Below, piece by piece: positions 37,249 to 45,695 of a stretch of DNA of 53,568 bases; positions within the stretch are counted from its first letter, which is position 1, and each line of letters starts with the position of its first letter. The position numbers and the translations under genes were made by a program. Under the pieces are notes generated by a model. The model had not been told where the DNA came from. It was given only the letters and a program-made list of their open reading frames with translations, and searched no databases. The DNA is taken from contig PKUV01000013.1 of assembly GCA_003131315.1 (NCBI GenBank), forward strand, positions 1 to 53,568. Direction: 5' to 3'. This stretch comes from Acidobacteriaceae bacterium (GTDB taxonomy: Bacteria > Acidobacteriota > Terriglobia > Terriglobales > Acidobacteriaceae).

Positions 37249-38538
37249 ATGTCTGCTATGCCAATCGCTGAACCGACTCCACCTTCCTCGACGGCCCTCG
37301 ACCTCGCCTGGGTGCGCGCACAGTTCCCTGCGCTCGCGCAAAAGGTCAACGAAAATCCCGCAGTCTTTCTGGATGGGCCTGGTGGCACGCAGGTGCCGCA
37401 GCGGGTGATTGACGCCATCGCGGACTATCTCGCGCGCAACAACGCCAACACGGGCGGCGCTTACCACACCAGCCGCAACACCGACCGCATGATCGCGGAA
37501 GCGCGGTCGGCGATGGGCGATTTCCTGAATTGCGATGCGGATGAAATTGTTTTCGGCGCGAACATGACGACGCTGACCTTTGCGATGAGCCGCGCTCTCG
37601 GGCGGGAACTCGGGACCGGTGACGAGATCGTCCTGACGCTGCTCGACCACGACGCGAATTTCTCGCCGTGGAAAGCGCTGGAAGAAAAAGGCGTGGTGAT
37701 CCGCACGGTGAAGTTTAACGAAAGCGATTGCACGCTCGACATGCACGACCTGGCGGCAAAGATAAAGCTCGGTAAGCGCACGCGTCTGGTTGCAGTCGGT
37801 TATGCGTCGAATGCGGTGGGCACGATCAACAACGTCGCCGAAGTGGTGCGACTGGCACGGCAAGTGGGAGTACTGAGTTACATCGATGCCGTCCATTACG
37901 CTCCGCACGGCCCGATTGACGTGCGCGCCCTCGACTGCGATTTTCTGGTCTGCTCGACTTACAAATTTTTCGGTCCGCACATGGGCGTTCTCTACGGCAA
38001 GCGCGAACACCTGAAGCGGCTCCGTCCGTATAAAGTCCGGCCCAACACCGACAACATTCCTAACTGCTGGGAATGGGGGACGCTCAACCACGAGTGCATC
38101 GCGGGAATCAAAGCCTGCGTCGATTACTGGGAGGAACTCGGCCGGCGCGCAAAGCCCGCGGTCACGACCCGGCGCGGTGCGATCCTGGCCGCGCACGAAG
38201 CGATTCATGGGCACGAACGAAAGATGATGGAGAAGATGATCGCAGGCTTGCTTGCGATTCCCGGATTGAAGCTGTACGGCATCAGCGACCCGCGGCGCTT
38301 TGAGAACCGTTGCGCGACGATCGTGGTCCGCATCGAAGGGCACACGCCGCTGGAGCTGGCAACGAAACTCGGCGAGCGCGGCTTCTTCACGTGGGACGGA
38401 AACTACTATGCGCTGAACCTGACCGAGCAGTTAGACGTCGAGCGGCTGGGAGGATTTCTGCGCATCGGACTGGTGCACTACAACACGATGGAGGAAGTGG
38501 AGCGGCTGCTGGCGGCGCTGCGGGAGATAGTGGGTTAA
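37249..38538 (+). CDS. Cysteine-desulfurase-like PLP enzyme (class V aminotransferase fold)
   Basis: 429 residues. The fold is that of SufS/NifS and related class V aminotransferases. The PLP lysine sits in CSTYKFFGPHMG, the cofactor-binding Asp in SYIDAVHYAPHGP, and the N-terminal start RAQFPALAQKVNENPAVFLDGPGGTQVP matches the family of desulfurase-like proteins typified by TIGR01976. GANMTTLTFAMSRAL and LLDHDANFSPW are also typical. The usual desulfurase active-site Cys loop is not obvious, so the substrate is uncertain. ATG at 37249 or three codons later. No suf/isc genes are adjacent. Confidence 0.85.
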   Translation: MSAMPIAEPTPPSSTALDLAWVRAQFPALAQKVNENPAVFLDGPGGTQVPQRVIDAIADYLARNNANTGGAYHTSRNTDRMIAEARSAMGDFLNCDADEIVFGANMTTLTFAMSRALGRELGTGDEIVLTLLDHDANFSPWKALEEKGVVIRTVKFNESDCTLDMHDLAAKIKLGKRTRLVAVGYASNAVGTINNVAEVVRLARQVGVLSYIDAVHYAPHGPIDVRALDCDFLVCSTYKFFGPHMGVLYGKREHLKRLRPYKVRPNTDNIPNCWEWGTLNHECIAGIKACVDYWEELGRRAKPAVTTRRGAILAAHEAIHGHERKMMEKMIAGLLAIPGLKLYGISDPRRFENRCATIVVRIEGHTPLELATKLGERGFFTWDGNYYALNLTEQLDVERLGGFLRIGLVHYNTMEEVERLLAALREIVG

Positions 38539-38545
38539 CCTGACG

Positions 38546-38605
38546 AAAGCGCTGTCGGGCTTCGCCCGACTGGACAGCCGAGGGCGCCTGTCCCTACGTG
38601 AGATG
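38546..38605. repeat. GC-rich hairpins between convergent genes
   Basis: GTCGGGC-TTC-GCCCGAC followed by GGACAGCCGAGGGCGCCTGTCC, between the desulfurase-like gene and rpiA, which converge here. A bidirectional transcription end is plausible but lacks a T-run. Confidence 0.5.
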
Positions 38606-38613
38606 GGCCAGTG

Positions 38614-39291
38614 CTAGGGCCGCAATTCTTCCACGCGGCCTCCGCGTCCTACCAGCGCTACGCTCGCTAGTCCTATGAACAGGCCGTGTTCGACTATGCC
38701 GGGGGTATTGCTCAGGGTAACCGCCAGCGCCGGTGGATCTGCGATTTTTCCAAAGCTGCAATCGAGAATCTGGTTGCCGTTGTCGGTTAGGAAGGGGCTG
38801 CCGTCAGGCTTCGTGCGCAATTTGGGCGACGCGCCGAGCGCCACGATCTTCTTCTCGACCACGGTCCGCGCAAACGGAATTACTTCGACTGGCAAAGGAA
38901 ACTTGCCGAGCACGGGAACAATCTTTGCGGAGTCCGCGACCACGACCATCCTTTTCGATGCGGACGCGACGACCTTCTCGCGCAGCAGCGCACCGCCGCC
39001 GCCTTTGATCAAGTTGAGCTTGGGATCGACTTCGTCGGCGCCATCGATGGTGATGTCGATTGCCGGATGTTCGTCGAGCGTGGTCAGCGGAATGCCAAGT
39101 TGGCGCGCCAGGTCAGCGGTCTGCACGGAAGTTGGGATTCCGATTATTTTCAGTCCCGATTTCACGCGCTCGCCCAGAGCAACGACCGCGAAGTAGGCGG
39201 TTGAGCCAGTGCCCAATCCGACGATGTCGCCGTCACGCACCAGCTTGGCGGCAGCGCGGCCGGCGGCTCCTTTTTCCTGCTCATTGGCCAT
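38614..39291 (-). CDS. rpiA: Ribose-5-phosphate isomerase A
   Basis: Interconverts ribose 5-phosphate and ribulose 5-phosphate in the pentose phosphate pathway. The 225-residue product has GLGTGSTAYF (phosphate-binding loop), DGADEVDPKLNLIKGGGGALLREK with the catalytic Asp, Glu and Lys, and VVADSAKIVPVLGKFPLPVEV. The length and order match RpiA. The ATG at 39291 is preceded by AGGTGA six bases upstream. Nothing indicates an operon; the next gene on the same strand is separated by a 157-bp palindromic element. Confidence 0.96.
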   Translation of the reverse strand: MANEQEKGAAGRAAAKLVRDGDIVGLGTGSTAYFAVVALGERVKSGLKIIGIPTSVQTADLARQLGIPLTTLDEHPAIDITIDGADEVDPKLNLIKGGGGALLREKVVASASKRMVVVADSAKIVPVLGKFPLPVEVIPFARTVVEKKIVALGASPKLRTKPDGSPFLTDNGNQILDCSFGKIADPPALAVTLSNTPGIVEHGLFIGLASVALVGRGGRVEELRP

Positions 39292-39326
39292 GGATCACCT
39301 GTTGACCTCCAATGTATTCGAGCAGT

Positions 39327-39483
39327 CTAGTGTAGTGCCCGCAAGTTCGTGGCGTAAGTACACACTGTCATCCTGAGCGAAGCGAAGGACCTATGTATTT
39401 GAAGTCGCTATGCAAGAGATCCTTCGCTTCGCTCAGGATGACACCCTAAATTTGTGTCAAGAATTTACGGGACACGACACTAG
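39327..39483. repeat. MITE-like imperfect palindrome with GTCATCCTGAGCGAAGCG core
   Basis: 157-bp element. The ends CTAGTGTAGTGCCCG and its near-complement (CGGGACACGACACTAG) enclose a strong inner hairpin, TGTCATCCTGAGCGAAGCGA / TCGCTTCGCTCAGGATGACA (39368-39387 and 39432-39451). The right end supplies the stop codon of the agmatinase-family gene. Confidence 0.75.
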
Positions 39484-40301
39484 CTCAAAATCATCTTGCC
39501 CAGGATCTCTTTGAGCAGCTTGGCGGCGACCGTGGCGGTGATTTGGGTGTTGTCTTGCGCGGGATTATATTCCACGATGTCGGCGCCGGCGATTTTCCCG
39601 GTGATGGCCTGCAGGTGCGCGATCGCTTCCCTGACCGACATTCCACCGGGCTCGCGATGCGAAATGCCGGGGGCAAAGGCGGGATCGAGCGCGTCCATGT
39701 CGAAGGAGATGTAGATGGGGCCATCGACTTTCATGCGGTCGAGCGCGGGCAGGTGGCGCATTTCGATCACTTCGACGCCGAATTTCTTGGCTTGCTCGCG
39801 TTGATGCCCAGTCATAGTCCGAATGCCGACCTGGATCAAGCGCTTGGCTGCGCCCTCTTCCATGATGCGGGCGAAGGGGCAGGCGTGCGACAGTCGGTTA
39901 CCTTCGAGTTCGTCGTAGAGGTCGGGGTGGGCATCGAAGTGGAGGATGGTCAGTCCGGGGATGCGCTTGCCGAAGGCGCGGACGATCGGCAGGGTAATGG
40001 AGTGGTCGCCACCAAGGCAGACTGGGCGCAAGTCCTTGTCAAGCAATTCGCCGACTCTCGCTTCGATGGCGGCGAAGGGCTCCTGGAAGGTGAACTTCAA
40101 ATCGCCGGCATCGCAGTACGTACCTTCGGCGCTAAGGTCGACGCCGGTTTCTGTCCACGAGTTCGACGAAATGGAATTGAAGGCCACGCGGATGATCGGC
40201 GGCGCTCCGGCCGCTCCACGCAACCAGGAGGAGTTGGCGTCGAATGGGATGCCGAGAATGACAGGAGTTCCGGGCTTGGCCGCGTCGGGACGAAGTGCCA
40301 T
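39480..40301 (-). CDS. Agmatinase/arginase family enzyme
   Basis: Ureohydrolase-fold enzyme of 273 residues using a two-Mn2+ centre. The three metal motifs are intact: GGDHSITLP, HFDAHPDLYDE and SFDMDALDPAFAPG. The start MALRPDAAKPGTPVILGIPFDANSSWLRGAAGAP is like agmatinase or formiminoglutamase relatives, and the ATG is preceded by AGAGGA. Agmatine, guanidinobutyrate or a related guanidino compound is likely, but the exact substrate cannot be fixed. Its last codons run into the palindromic element at 39327-39483. Confidence 0.88.
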   Translation of the reverse strand: MALRPDAAKPGTPVILGIPFDANSSWLRGAAGAPPIIRVAFNSISSNSWTETGVDLSAEGTYCDAGDLKFTFQEPFAAIEARVGELLDKDLRPVCLGGDHSITLPIVRAFGKRIPGLTILHFDAHPDLYDELEGNRLSHACPFARIMEEGAAKRLIQVGIRTMTGHQREQAKKFGVEVIEMRHLPALDRMKVDGPIYISFDMDALDPAFAPGISHREPGGMSVREAIAHLQAITGKIAGADIVEYNPAQDNTQITATVAAKLLKEILGKMILS

Positions 40302-40393
40302 GGGAATAGTCCTCTTGTTTCAGAATAATCTGTTTCAGAATAACCGCGGCGAGCGCATCTTGCAGTGATTGGTGGCACTGCGCTTCTCCGGCT

Positions 40394-40449
40394 GGTGGAG
40401 CGTCGGGCGTCCCCGCCCGGCGGACGGGCGAGACGCCCGTCGCTCCACC
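40394..40449. repeat. Palindromic element GGTGGAGCG...CGCTCCACC
   Basis: 56 bp with 9-bp perfect terminal inverted repeats (40394-40402, 40441-40449). Inner CGGGCGTCCCCGCCCG and GACGGGCGAGACGCCCGTC hairpins follow each other. A sister copy is at 44739-44794, and half an element lies inside cca at 50040-50066. Confidence 0.75.
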
Positions 40450-40515
40450 GTGTGATTCTTCCGGCTGAATCGGCCACACCGGGCGGCTCATCCGTTATTC
40501 TATAGAAGACCTTAT

Positions 40516-43017
40516 ATGTCTACTTCAACTCGGAATACCAGCGGAGACTCAGCTCCTGCAATCATTCAAGACTACGAACGGGAACGTGTGTTTGGGCTGT
40601 TCCGGCAATTTGGATATCTGGAGGCCGAACTGAACCCGCTCGGCCTGCTGCCTCCCCAACCGCATCCTGACCTCGAGATTGACAACGAGTGGGCACGGGA
40701 AGCACGGCGCATTTATTGCGGAAGCGTAGGCGTGGAGTTCATGCACATCGCCGACCCGGAGCGGCGGCGCTGGATCCAGGAACGCATCGAGGCGGAACCG
40801 GCCGCGGTCGACATCGACCAAGACCGCGCGCTGGACCTGCTGTTGCGCGCCGACCTGTTTGAGCAGACGCTGCAGCAGCGATATCTGGGCAACAAACGAT
40901 TCTCACTCGAGGGCAATACGTCTTTGTTGCCGGCGATGGATGAGGTTCTGGATGTAGCCGGCGAGCGCGGTGCGGTGGAACTGGTGATGGGCATGAGCCA
41001 TCGCGGGCGGCTGAACGTCATTATTCATTTGGCAAGGCGTCCGCCGGAGCAGGTGTTTGCGGAATTTGAGGATGTGGATCCACGCAGCGTATTGGGGTCG
41101 GGCGACGTGAAGTACCACATGGGCGCGACCGGCGAGTACGTCACCAGGAGCGGGAAGAAAATTCATATCCACCTGGTGTCGAATCCCAGCCACCTGGAAG
41201 CGGTGAATCCGGTGACGGTGGGACGCACTCGCGCCAAGCAGGACCGCGCCGGTGAAGGCGGCAAGGCGAAGTATCTGCCGCTGCTGGTGCACGGCGACGC
41301 CGCGTTCGCGGGGCAAGGCATCACGGCAGAGACGCTGAATTATGCGGACCTCGGCGGCTACACGGTGGGCGGAACGATCCACGTAATCGTCAACAACCTG
41401 ATCGGGTTCACAACGAATGCCCGCGAAGAGCATTCCTCGCGCTTCTCGGCGCAACTGGCGCGGCGGCAAGCGATTCCGATTTTTCACGTGAATGGCGAAG
41501 ACGTGGGTGCAGTGATGCGGATCGCGCGCATCGCAACCGAGTACCGCTACAAATTCGGCACGGACGTAGTCGTGGACCTGATCGGCTACCGGCGCCATGG
41601 GCATAGCGAGGTGGACGATCCCACGGTGACCCAACCGCTGATGTATAAGGCGATCAAAGAGCATCCGCCGTTGTATCGGATTTACGCCAAACAAATCGGC
41701 GTCGAAAATGTGGCAGAGCGAGCGGGGACGGTCAAGGGCGAGTACGAGGCCGCACAGAAGAGCGCGACGCAAGTCACCAAGAAGCCCTTGATGCGCGATC
41801 TTCCAAAGTACTGGGACAACTACTTCGGGGGCCGCTATAAACCGGATTACGAGCAGCCCACGGGCGTTGCGCGCGAGGAGTTGGTGGAACTCACGGAGCG
41901 TTTGACCACGTATCCGGAGGGTTTCCACATCCATCCGAAGGTGAAAAAGTTGCTGGAGCAGCGGCAGGAGATGGGGACGGGCAAGAAGCCGGTGGACTAC
42001 GGCATGGCGGAGGCGCTGGCTTTTGCGAGCCTGGTGAAGCAGGGGATTCCGGTGCGCCTAAGCGGTCAGGACACGCGGCGCGCGACGTTCAATCAGCGGC
42101 ACTCGGTGCTGCTCGATATTGAGGATGAGACGGAATACATTCCGCTGCGCCACATTGCGCAAGGACAAGCCGCGTGCGACATCTACAACTCGACGCTTTC
42201 GGAAGCGGGCGTGATGGGATTTGAGTACGGCTATAGCCGCGATTATCCCGAAGCGCTGGTGCTGTGGGAAGCGCAGTTTGGCGATTTTGCGAACGTTGCG
42301 CAGGCGGTGATCGATCAGTTTGTGTGTGCAGGCGAGGACAAGTGGAACCTGCTGTCAGGACTGGTGCTCTTGCTGCCCCACGGCTACGAAGGACAGGGTC
42401 CGGAGCATTCGAGCGCGCGCATCGAGCGATTTTTGCAGCTGGCGGCGCGGGACAACATCCAGATTTGTCAGCCCTCGAATGCGGGACAGTATTTCCACCT
42501 GCTGCGGCGGCAGGCGCTGCGCAAGTGGAGGAAACCGCTGGTGGTGTTCACGCCGAAAAGCATGCTGCGGCATCCGGATGCCCTGTCTCCGCTGGAAGAT
42601 CTGACGCATCAGCAGTTTCTGCCGGTGCTGCCGGACACAGAAGCGCAGGACGCCAAGCGGATTCTGATCTGCACCGGGAAAATCGGACACGAACTTCGCA
42701 CGGAACGGCAGAAGCGCAAGGACAAAGACGTGAGCACCGCCATCGTCTTCCTGGAACAGATGTACCCGTTCCCCGAGGCGGAGCTGACGGCGGAACTGGA
42801 GCGTCATAGTGCGGCGCGAGATATTGTATGGGTGCAGGAAGAGCCGTCCAACATGGGTGCGCTTTTCTACATGCTGCCGCGCTTAAGGCACATCGCAAAT
42901 CAGCGGCCAGTGCATTCGGTGAAGCGTTCCGGGAGTGCGAGTCCGGCTACCGGTTCGGCAAAGGCGCACGAGGTCGAGCAGAAGACGTTGTTGGCACTGG
43001 CGTTCACGCAGAACTGA
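40516..43017 (+). CDS. sucA: 2-oxoglutarate dehydrogenase E1 component
   Basis: Thiamine-diphosphate-dependent decarboxylase of the TCA-cycle 2-oxoglutarate dehydrogenase complex. 833 residues, shorter than the roughly 930 of E. coli because of a trimmed N-terminus. Landmarks are SHRGRLNV, the GDVKYHMGATGEY stretch with ThDP contacts, NNLIGFTTN, DVVVDLIGYRRHGHSEVDDP, and the C-terminal ARDIVWVQEEPSNMGALFYM that binds partner subunits. The E2 and E3 genes are not in the window. It reads divergently from the agmatinase-family gene across a repeat. Confidence 0.95.
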   Translation: MSTSTRNTSGDSAPAIIQDYERERVFGLFRQFGYLEAELNPLGLLPPQPHPDLEIDNEWAREARRIYCGSVGVEFMHIADPERRRWIQERIEAEPAAVDIDQDRALDLLLRADLFEQTLQQRYLGNKRFSLEGNTSLLPAMDEVLDVAGERGAVELVMGMSHRGRLNVIIHLARRPPEQVFAEFEDVDPRSVLGSGDVKYHMGATGEYVTRSGKKIHIHLVSNPSHLEAVNPVTVGRTRAKQDRAGEGGKAKYLPLLVHGDAAFAGQGITAETLNYADLGGYTVGGTIHVIVNNLIGFTTNAREEHSSRFSAQLARRQAIPIFHVNGEDVGAVMRIARIATEYRYKFGTDVVVDLIGYRRHGHSEVDDPTVTQPLMYKAIKEHPPLYRIYAKQIGVENVAERAGTVKGEYEAAQKSATQVTKKPLMRDLPKYWDNYFGGRYKPDYEQPTGVAREELVELTERLTTYPEGFHIHPKVKKLLEQRQEMGTGKKPVDYGMAEALAFASLVKQGIPVRLSGQDTRRATFNQRHSVLLDIEDETEYIPLRHIAQGQAACDIYNSTLSEAGVMGFEYGYSRDYPEALVLWEAQFGDFANVAQAVIDQFVCAGEDKWNLLSGLVLLLPHGYEGQGPEHSSARIERFLQLAARDNIQICQPSNAGQYFHLLRRQALRKWRKPLVVFTPKSMLRHPDALSPLEDLTHQQFLPVLPDTEAQDAKRILICTGKIGHELRTERQKRKDKDVSTAIVFLEQMYPFPEAELTAELERHSAARDIVWVQEEPSNMGALFYMLPRLRHIANQRPVHSVKRSGSASPATGSAKAHEVEQKTLLALAFTQN

Positions 43018-43033
43018 AAACGTGCGCAGAGAG

Positions 43034-43076
43034 AAAAAACAATAGCCCAGGAGCGATCTTTCGATCCTGAGCTATT
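43034..43076 (-). terminator. Rho-independent terminator of the 43131-43385 gene
   Basis: Hairpin AATAGC-CAGGA-...-TCCTG-GCTATT (43041-43076). On the minus strand it is followed by a run of six T (43034-43039). It also separates the convergent sucA gene. Confidence 0.7.
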
Positions 43077-43130
43077 TCAATGACGGGCAGACAGGGCAGG
43101 CCCCGTCTCTACAGCGACGAACGAATTGGC

Positions 43131-43385
43131 TTACGGCCAGCGCTTGGCCGCATCTTCCCAGCCACCGACGCGTGCCGGGGCGGTCGCACCCTGGGCGGCA
43201 ACTACCGGCGGAATTCGGACCGGTTGCTGCGGCCCGGTGGCAGTTAAGCTCGGCTTGGGCGCTTCAGCCAGCGGCTCTTTTTCGTCCGAAAGCAGCGGGG
43301 CGGCGACGCGCAAGGCCTCAACTTCTTTTTCCAGCCTGGTCAGTTCAAGTTCCTTCTGCCGTAAGACTTCATACACATTTTTCAT
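43131..43385 (-). CDS. Small coiled-coil protein of unknown function
   Basis: 84 residues. The N-terminal MKNVYEVLRQKELELTRLEK and EVEALRVAAPLL form a heptad coiled coil. The rest is Pro/Ala-rich and probably disordered (PKPSLTATGPQQPVRIPPVV), ending GGWEDAAKRWP. It reads as a real gene: good codon use, and a terminator right after the stop. I do not recognise a function. It lies alone between sucA (convergent) and the GAF/zinc-ribbon gene. Confidence 0.7.
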   Translation of the reverse strand: MKNVYEVLRQKELELTRLEKEVEALRVAAPLLSDEKEPLAEAPKPSLTATGPQQPVRIPPVVAAQGATAPARVGGWEDAAKRWP

Positions 43386-43484
43386 GCTTGGGCACCTGTG
43401 TGTTGGAACAACGGATTAAGCGCAGAGTATGGGTTCCCCCGGCAATTTGTCAAGGAAAACAGGCACTCGCCAGTGCATGAGTGG

Positions 43485-44576
43485 TTATCGAAACACCACG
43501 ACGGCGACCAGGATGCCCAGAATCAGGACGACGATCGCCAACAGATTGACGTGGTCCGCCAGCCACGATTCTTGTACGGGCAGTGCGTTTGCGAGGAAGG
43601 CCGGCACGAATTCCTCCGGCATCGGCGCCGCGGAGTCGGACGATGCGTCCTGCTCCTGCTCGCGTTGCTTGATCTTTTGTTGCTCGATCTCGCCCTGCTC
43701 CCGCTCACGCTGCTTCTTCTCGAAATCCTTCTTCTCGGTGTCCTTCTTCTCACAATCGAGGCAGAGCGTTCTCCCCTCGGAAACGGGGAATCCGCAGGAA
43801 GCGCATTTTTGCACGCGGAGCATCGCCTCGGGGACTGAAGCGGGCGCTGACGACGAAATTACGGGCGACTGGGCGGGAAGGACTGTAGGCTCGGCGAGCT
43901 CCGAGTTAAGGGGAATCGCGGCGGCCTGTCGCGCGCTGCTTGCCGCGGGAGGTTCGACGGGCTTTCCCGGTTCTCGCCTGGGCGCTGGCGCGGGTGCGAA
44001 GTTCTGGCGCTCCTCGGCCAGATCGAGGGCCGTCAAAGTGAGGTCGGCCATGCGCTCGAGTGCGACGAGATCGCGCTCCTCGAATGCGTAGGGGTGATCG
44101 GAAAATAGTTCGAACAGGCCGCGAACCTCGCCGTTACGCCGCAGCAATGGCAAAACGACGATCGAGGCAATGCCCAGCGCCCGGCAAGTTTCCAGATTCA
44201 CGCGCGGGTCGGCCTCCGCGTTGTCACAGCGCAGCAACTGCCGGCGGGAAATGCTTTCGCCGGTCAAACCGGAACGAACCTGCAGGCGCGCCCCGACTGC
44301 AGGCGCCGAAGAACCAGCGCTGGCGCGGCACACCATCTCCTCACCCTGGGGTAGAGCGAGGGCAGTTCCGGTCGCGCCGGTGATGTACTGCGCGCGTTCC
44401 ACTAACAACTGGAGTGCGGCGTCCAGTTCCGTTTCGTCAAGCGCGCGGCTCCCATTGGACTTATCGCCAACTGCGCCAACGGCGGAGGATCGATCCGACG
44501 TTTGATCCGTCCCAGCGATCGTGTCCTCGGTGCTCGCTGACGGGAATCGATCTTCGGGTTGGGCAAATCCGTGCAT
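43485..44576 (-). CDS. GAF-domain protein with zinc ribbon and C-terminal membrane anchor
   Basis: 363 residues from the ATG at 44576 (an in-frame TTG and GTG further upstream are less likely). A GAF domain occupies about residues 45-185 (LQLLVERAQYITGATGTAL, IASIVVLPLLRRNGEVRGLFELFSD). A proline-rich linker follows, then a zinc-ribbon-like pair CASCGFPVSE...LCLDC (about 265-285), a long charged coil rich in EKKDFEKKQREREQ, and one C-terminal hydrophobic helix LLAIVVLILGILVAVVVF. That makes it a tail-anchored cytoplasmic sensor. No partner gene is obvious. Function unknown. Confidence 0.75.
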   Translation of the reverse strand: MHGFAQPEDRFPSASTEDTIAGTDQTSDRSSAVGAVGDKSNGSRALDETELDAALQLLVERAQYITGATGTALALPQGEEMVCRASAGSSAPAVGARLQVRSGLTGESISRRQLLRCDNAEADPRVNLETCRALGIASIVVLPLLRRNGEVRGLFELFSDHPYAFEERDLVALERMADLTLTALDLAEERQNFAPAPAPRREPGKPVEPPAASSARQAAAIPLNSELAEPTVLPAQSPVISSSAPASVPEAMLRVQKCASCGFPVSEGRTLCLDCEKKDTEKKDFEKKQREREQGEIEQQKIKQREQEQDASSDSAAPMPEEFVPAFLANALPVQESWLADHVNLLAIVVLILGILVAVVVFR

Positions 44577-44738
44577 GGAATTGCTGTCCACGCCACTTTT
44601 AGGCAATCGAGAACACCGAAAGATTACACCGAAAGGGCTGAACCGAGTCTCGCCTTGGAGACTCCGGCTGTCAAGGGCCGGGGATGATTGCTAGTGCCGC
44701 GATCGCGTGATTGTTACTGCTGCCGATGCAAGCCTGGT

Positions 44739-44794
44739 GGTGGAGAGCCGGGCGTCCCCGCCCGGCTGGACGGGCGAAACGCCCGTCGCTCCAC
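44739..44794. repeat. Palindromic element, sister of 40394-40449
   Basis: GGTGGAGAGCCGGGCGTCCC at one end and CGTCGCTCCAC at the other, with inner CGGGCGTCCCCGCCCGG and GACGGGCGAAACGCCCGTC hairpins. It sits just after the phoU stop. Confidence 0.7.
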
Positions 44795-44806
44795 GATATG
44801 CGGGAG

Positions 44807-45535
44807 TTACTGCGATTTTTCTTCTTTGTGCCGCAGCCATTCGATAAACATCTGTTCTTTTGGTTTGTCGTAGGCCATGAGCAGGTGGCGGATGCTCCGT
44901 CCGCTGACAAAGTGGCAAACTTCTTCCGCCAGGTTCTTGGCATGGTCGCCGGCGCGTTCGAGAGATTGCGTCATGAAGATAACCTGCAGGCTGGAGTGGT
45001 GCGCGACGTTCTCCGGATTCTCGATGTGGCGCAGGAAGATGATATTGCGCAGGCGGTCCATCTCGGCATCGGCGCGGAGCACGTCGATGGCTTTCTTGAC
45101 GTCGCGCTGGGAAAAGGATTGGCCGACATCGGCCAGCATTTTTTCCAGAACCGTGGCCATCTGGGTCAAGTCGCGAGCATCCTGCGAGTCGAGGCGGCCT
45201 CCCACAGCTTGCGCGCTGGTGGCAAAGCTCAAGAGCAGGTCCCCGATGCGCTCGAGTCCGATCATGACTTTCATGCACGCCAGCAGTTGCCGGGTTTCGG
45301 CCTCCGGGACGTGGGTGATGGTCGAGGTCACACCGGAGTCTACTTCCACATCAATGGCATCGAGTTCTTTTTCGCACTGCCGGATGGCGTTCAGGCGGGA
45401 CATGGATCCGGTGGCAATTCCCTCGGCCGCAATGGCCGCGGCCTCGCGGGCCAGTTCGCAGGCTTCCACGGTTCGCTGCACCAAGCCAGAGTGCGAGGGC
45501 TCAGGCGAAGGTGTTTTTACGCTGGCTGTGCTCAT
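44807..45535 (-). CDS. phoU: PhoU-type phosphate regulatory protein
   Basis: Helical-bundle regulator that links the phosphate transporter to the PhoR kinase and represses the Pho response when phosphate is plentiful. 242 residues from the ATG at 45535. Two PhoU repeats are visible; the first has AIRQCEKELDAIDVEVDSG, the second includes DAEMDRLRNIIFLRHIENP and SLERAGDHAKNLAEEV, with the acidic/Arg metal-binding helices typical of the family. It is the last gene of a phoB-phoR-phoU set on the minus strand. No pst transporter genes are in the window. Confidence 0.92.
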   Translation of the reverse strand: MSTASVKTPSPEPSHSGLVQRTVEACELAREAAAIAAEGIATGSMSRLNAIRQCEKELDAIDVEVDSGVTSTITHVPEAETRQLLACMKVMIGLERIGDLLLSFATSAQAVGGRLDSQDARDLTQMATVLEKMLADVGQSFSQRDVKKAIDVLRADAEMDRLRNIIFLRHIENPENVAHHSSLQVIFMTQSLERAGDHAKNLAEEVCHFVSGRSIRHLLMAYDKPKEQMFIEWLRHKEEKSQ

Positions 45536-45695
45536 AAGCAAAACCGCCCTGCTTTATTGGATGCCGGATCCGCTCTGGTGGACGCGAGCGGTATCAACCC
45601 AGAGGGTGGCACACAATCCCAGAAAAAGCATAAGTCCCGGCGTCACGTGGCAGGTTACAACCCGGTGAATTTCTTGTCGCCGCCGGGTGAACACG

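Noticed and set aside
43398-43838. Leu-rich open frame of 146 codons on the plus strand
   Set aside because: Antisense to the charged coil and zinc-ribbon region of the GAF protein; the leucine run is the complement of its Glu/Lys-rich codons.
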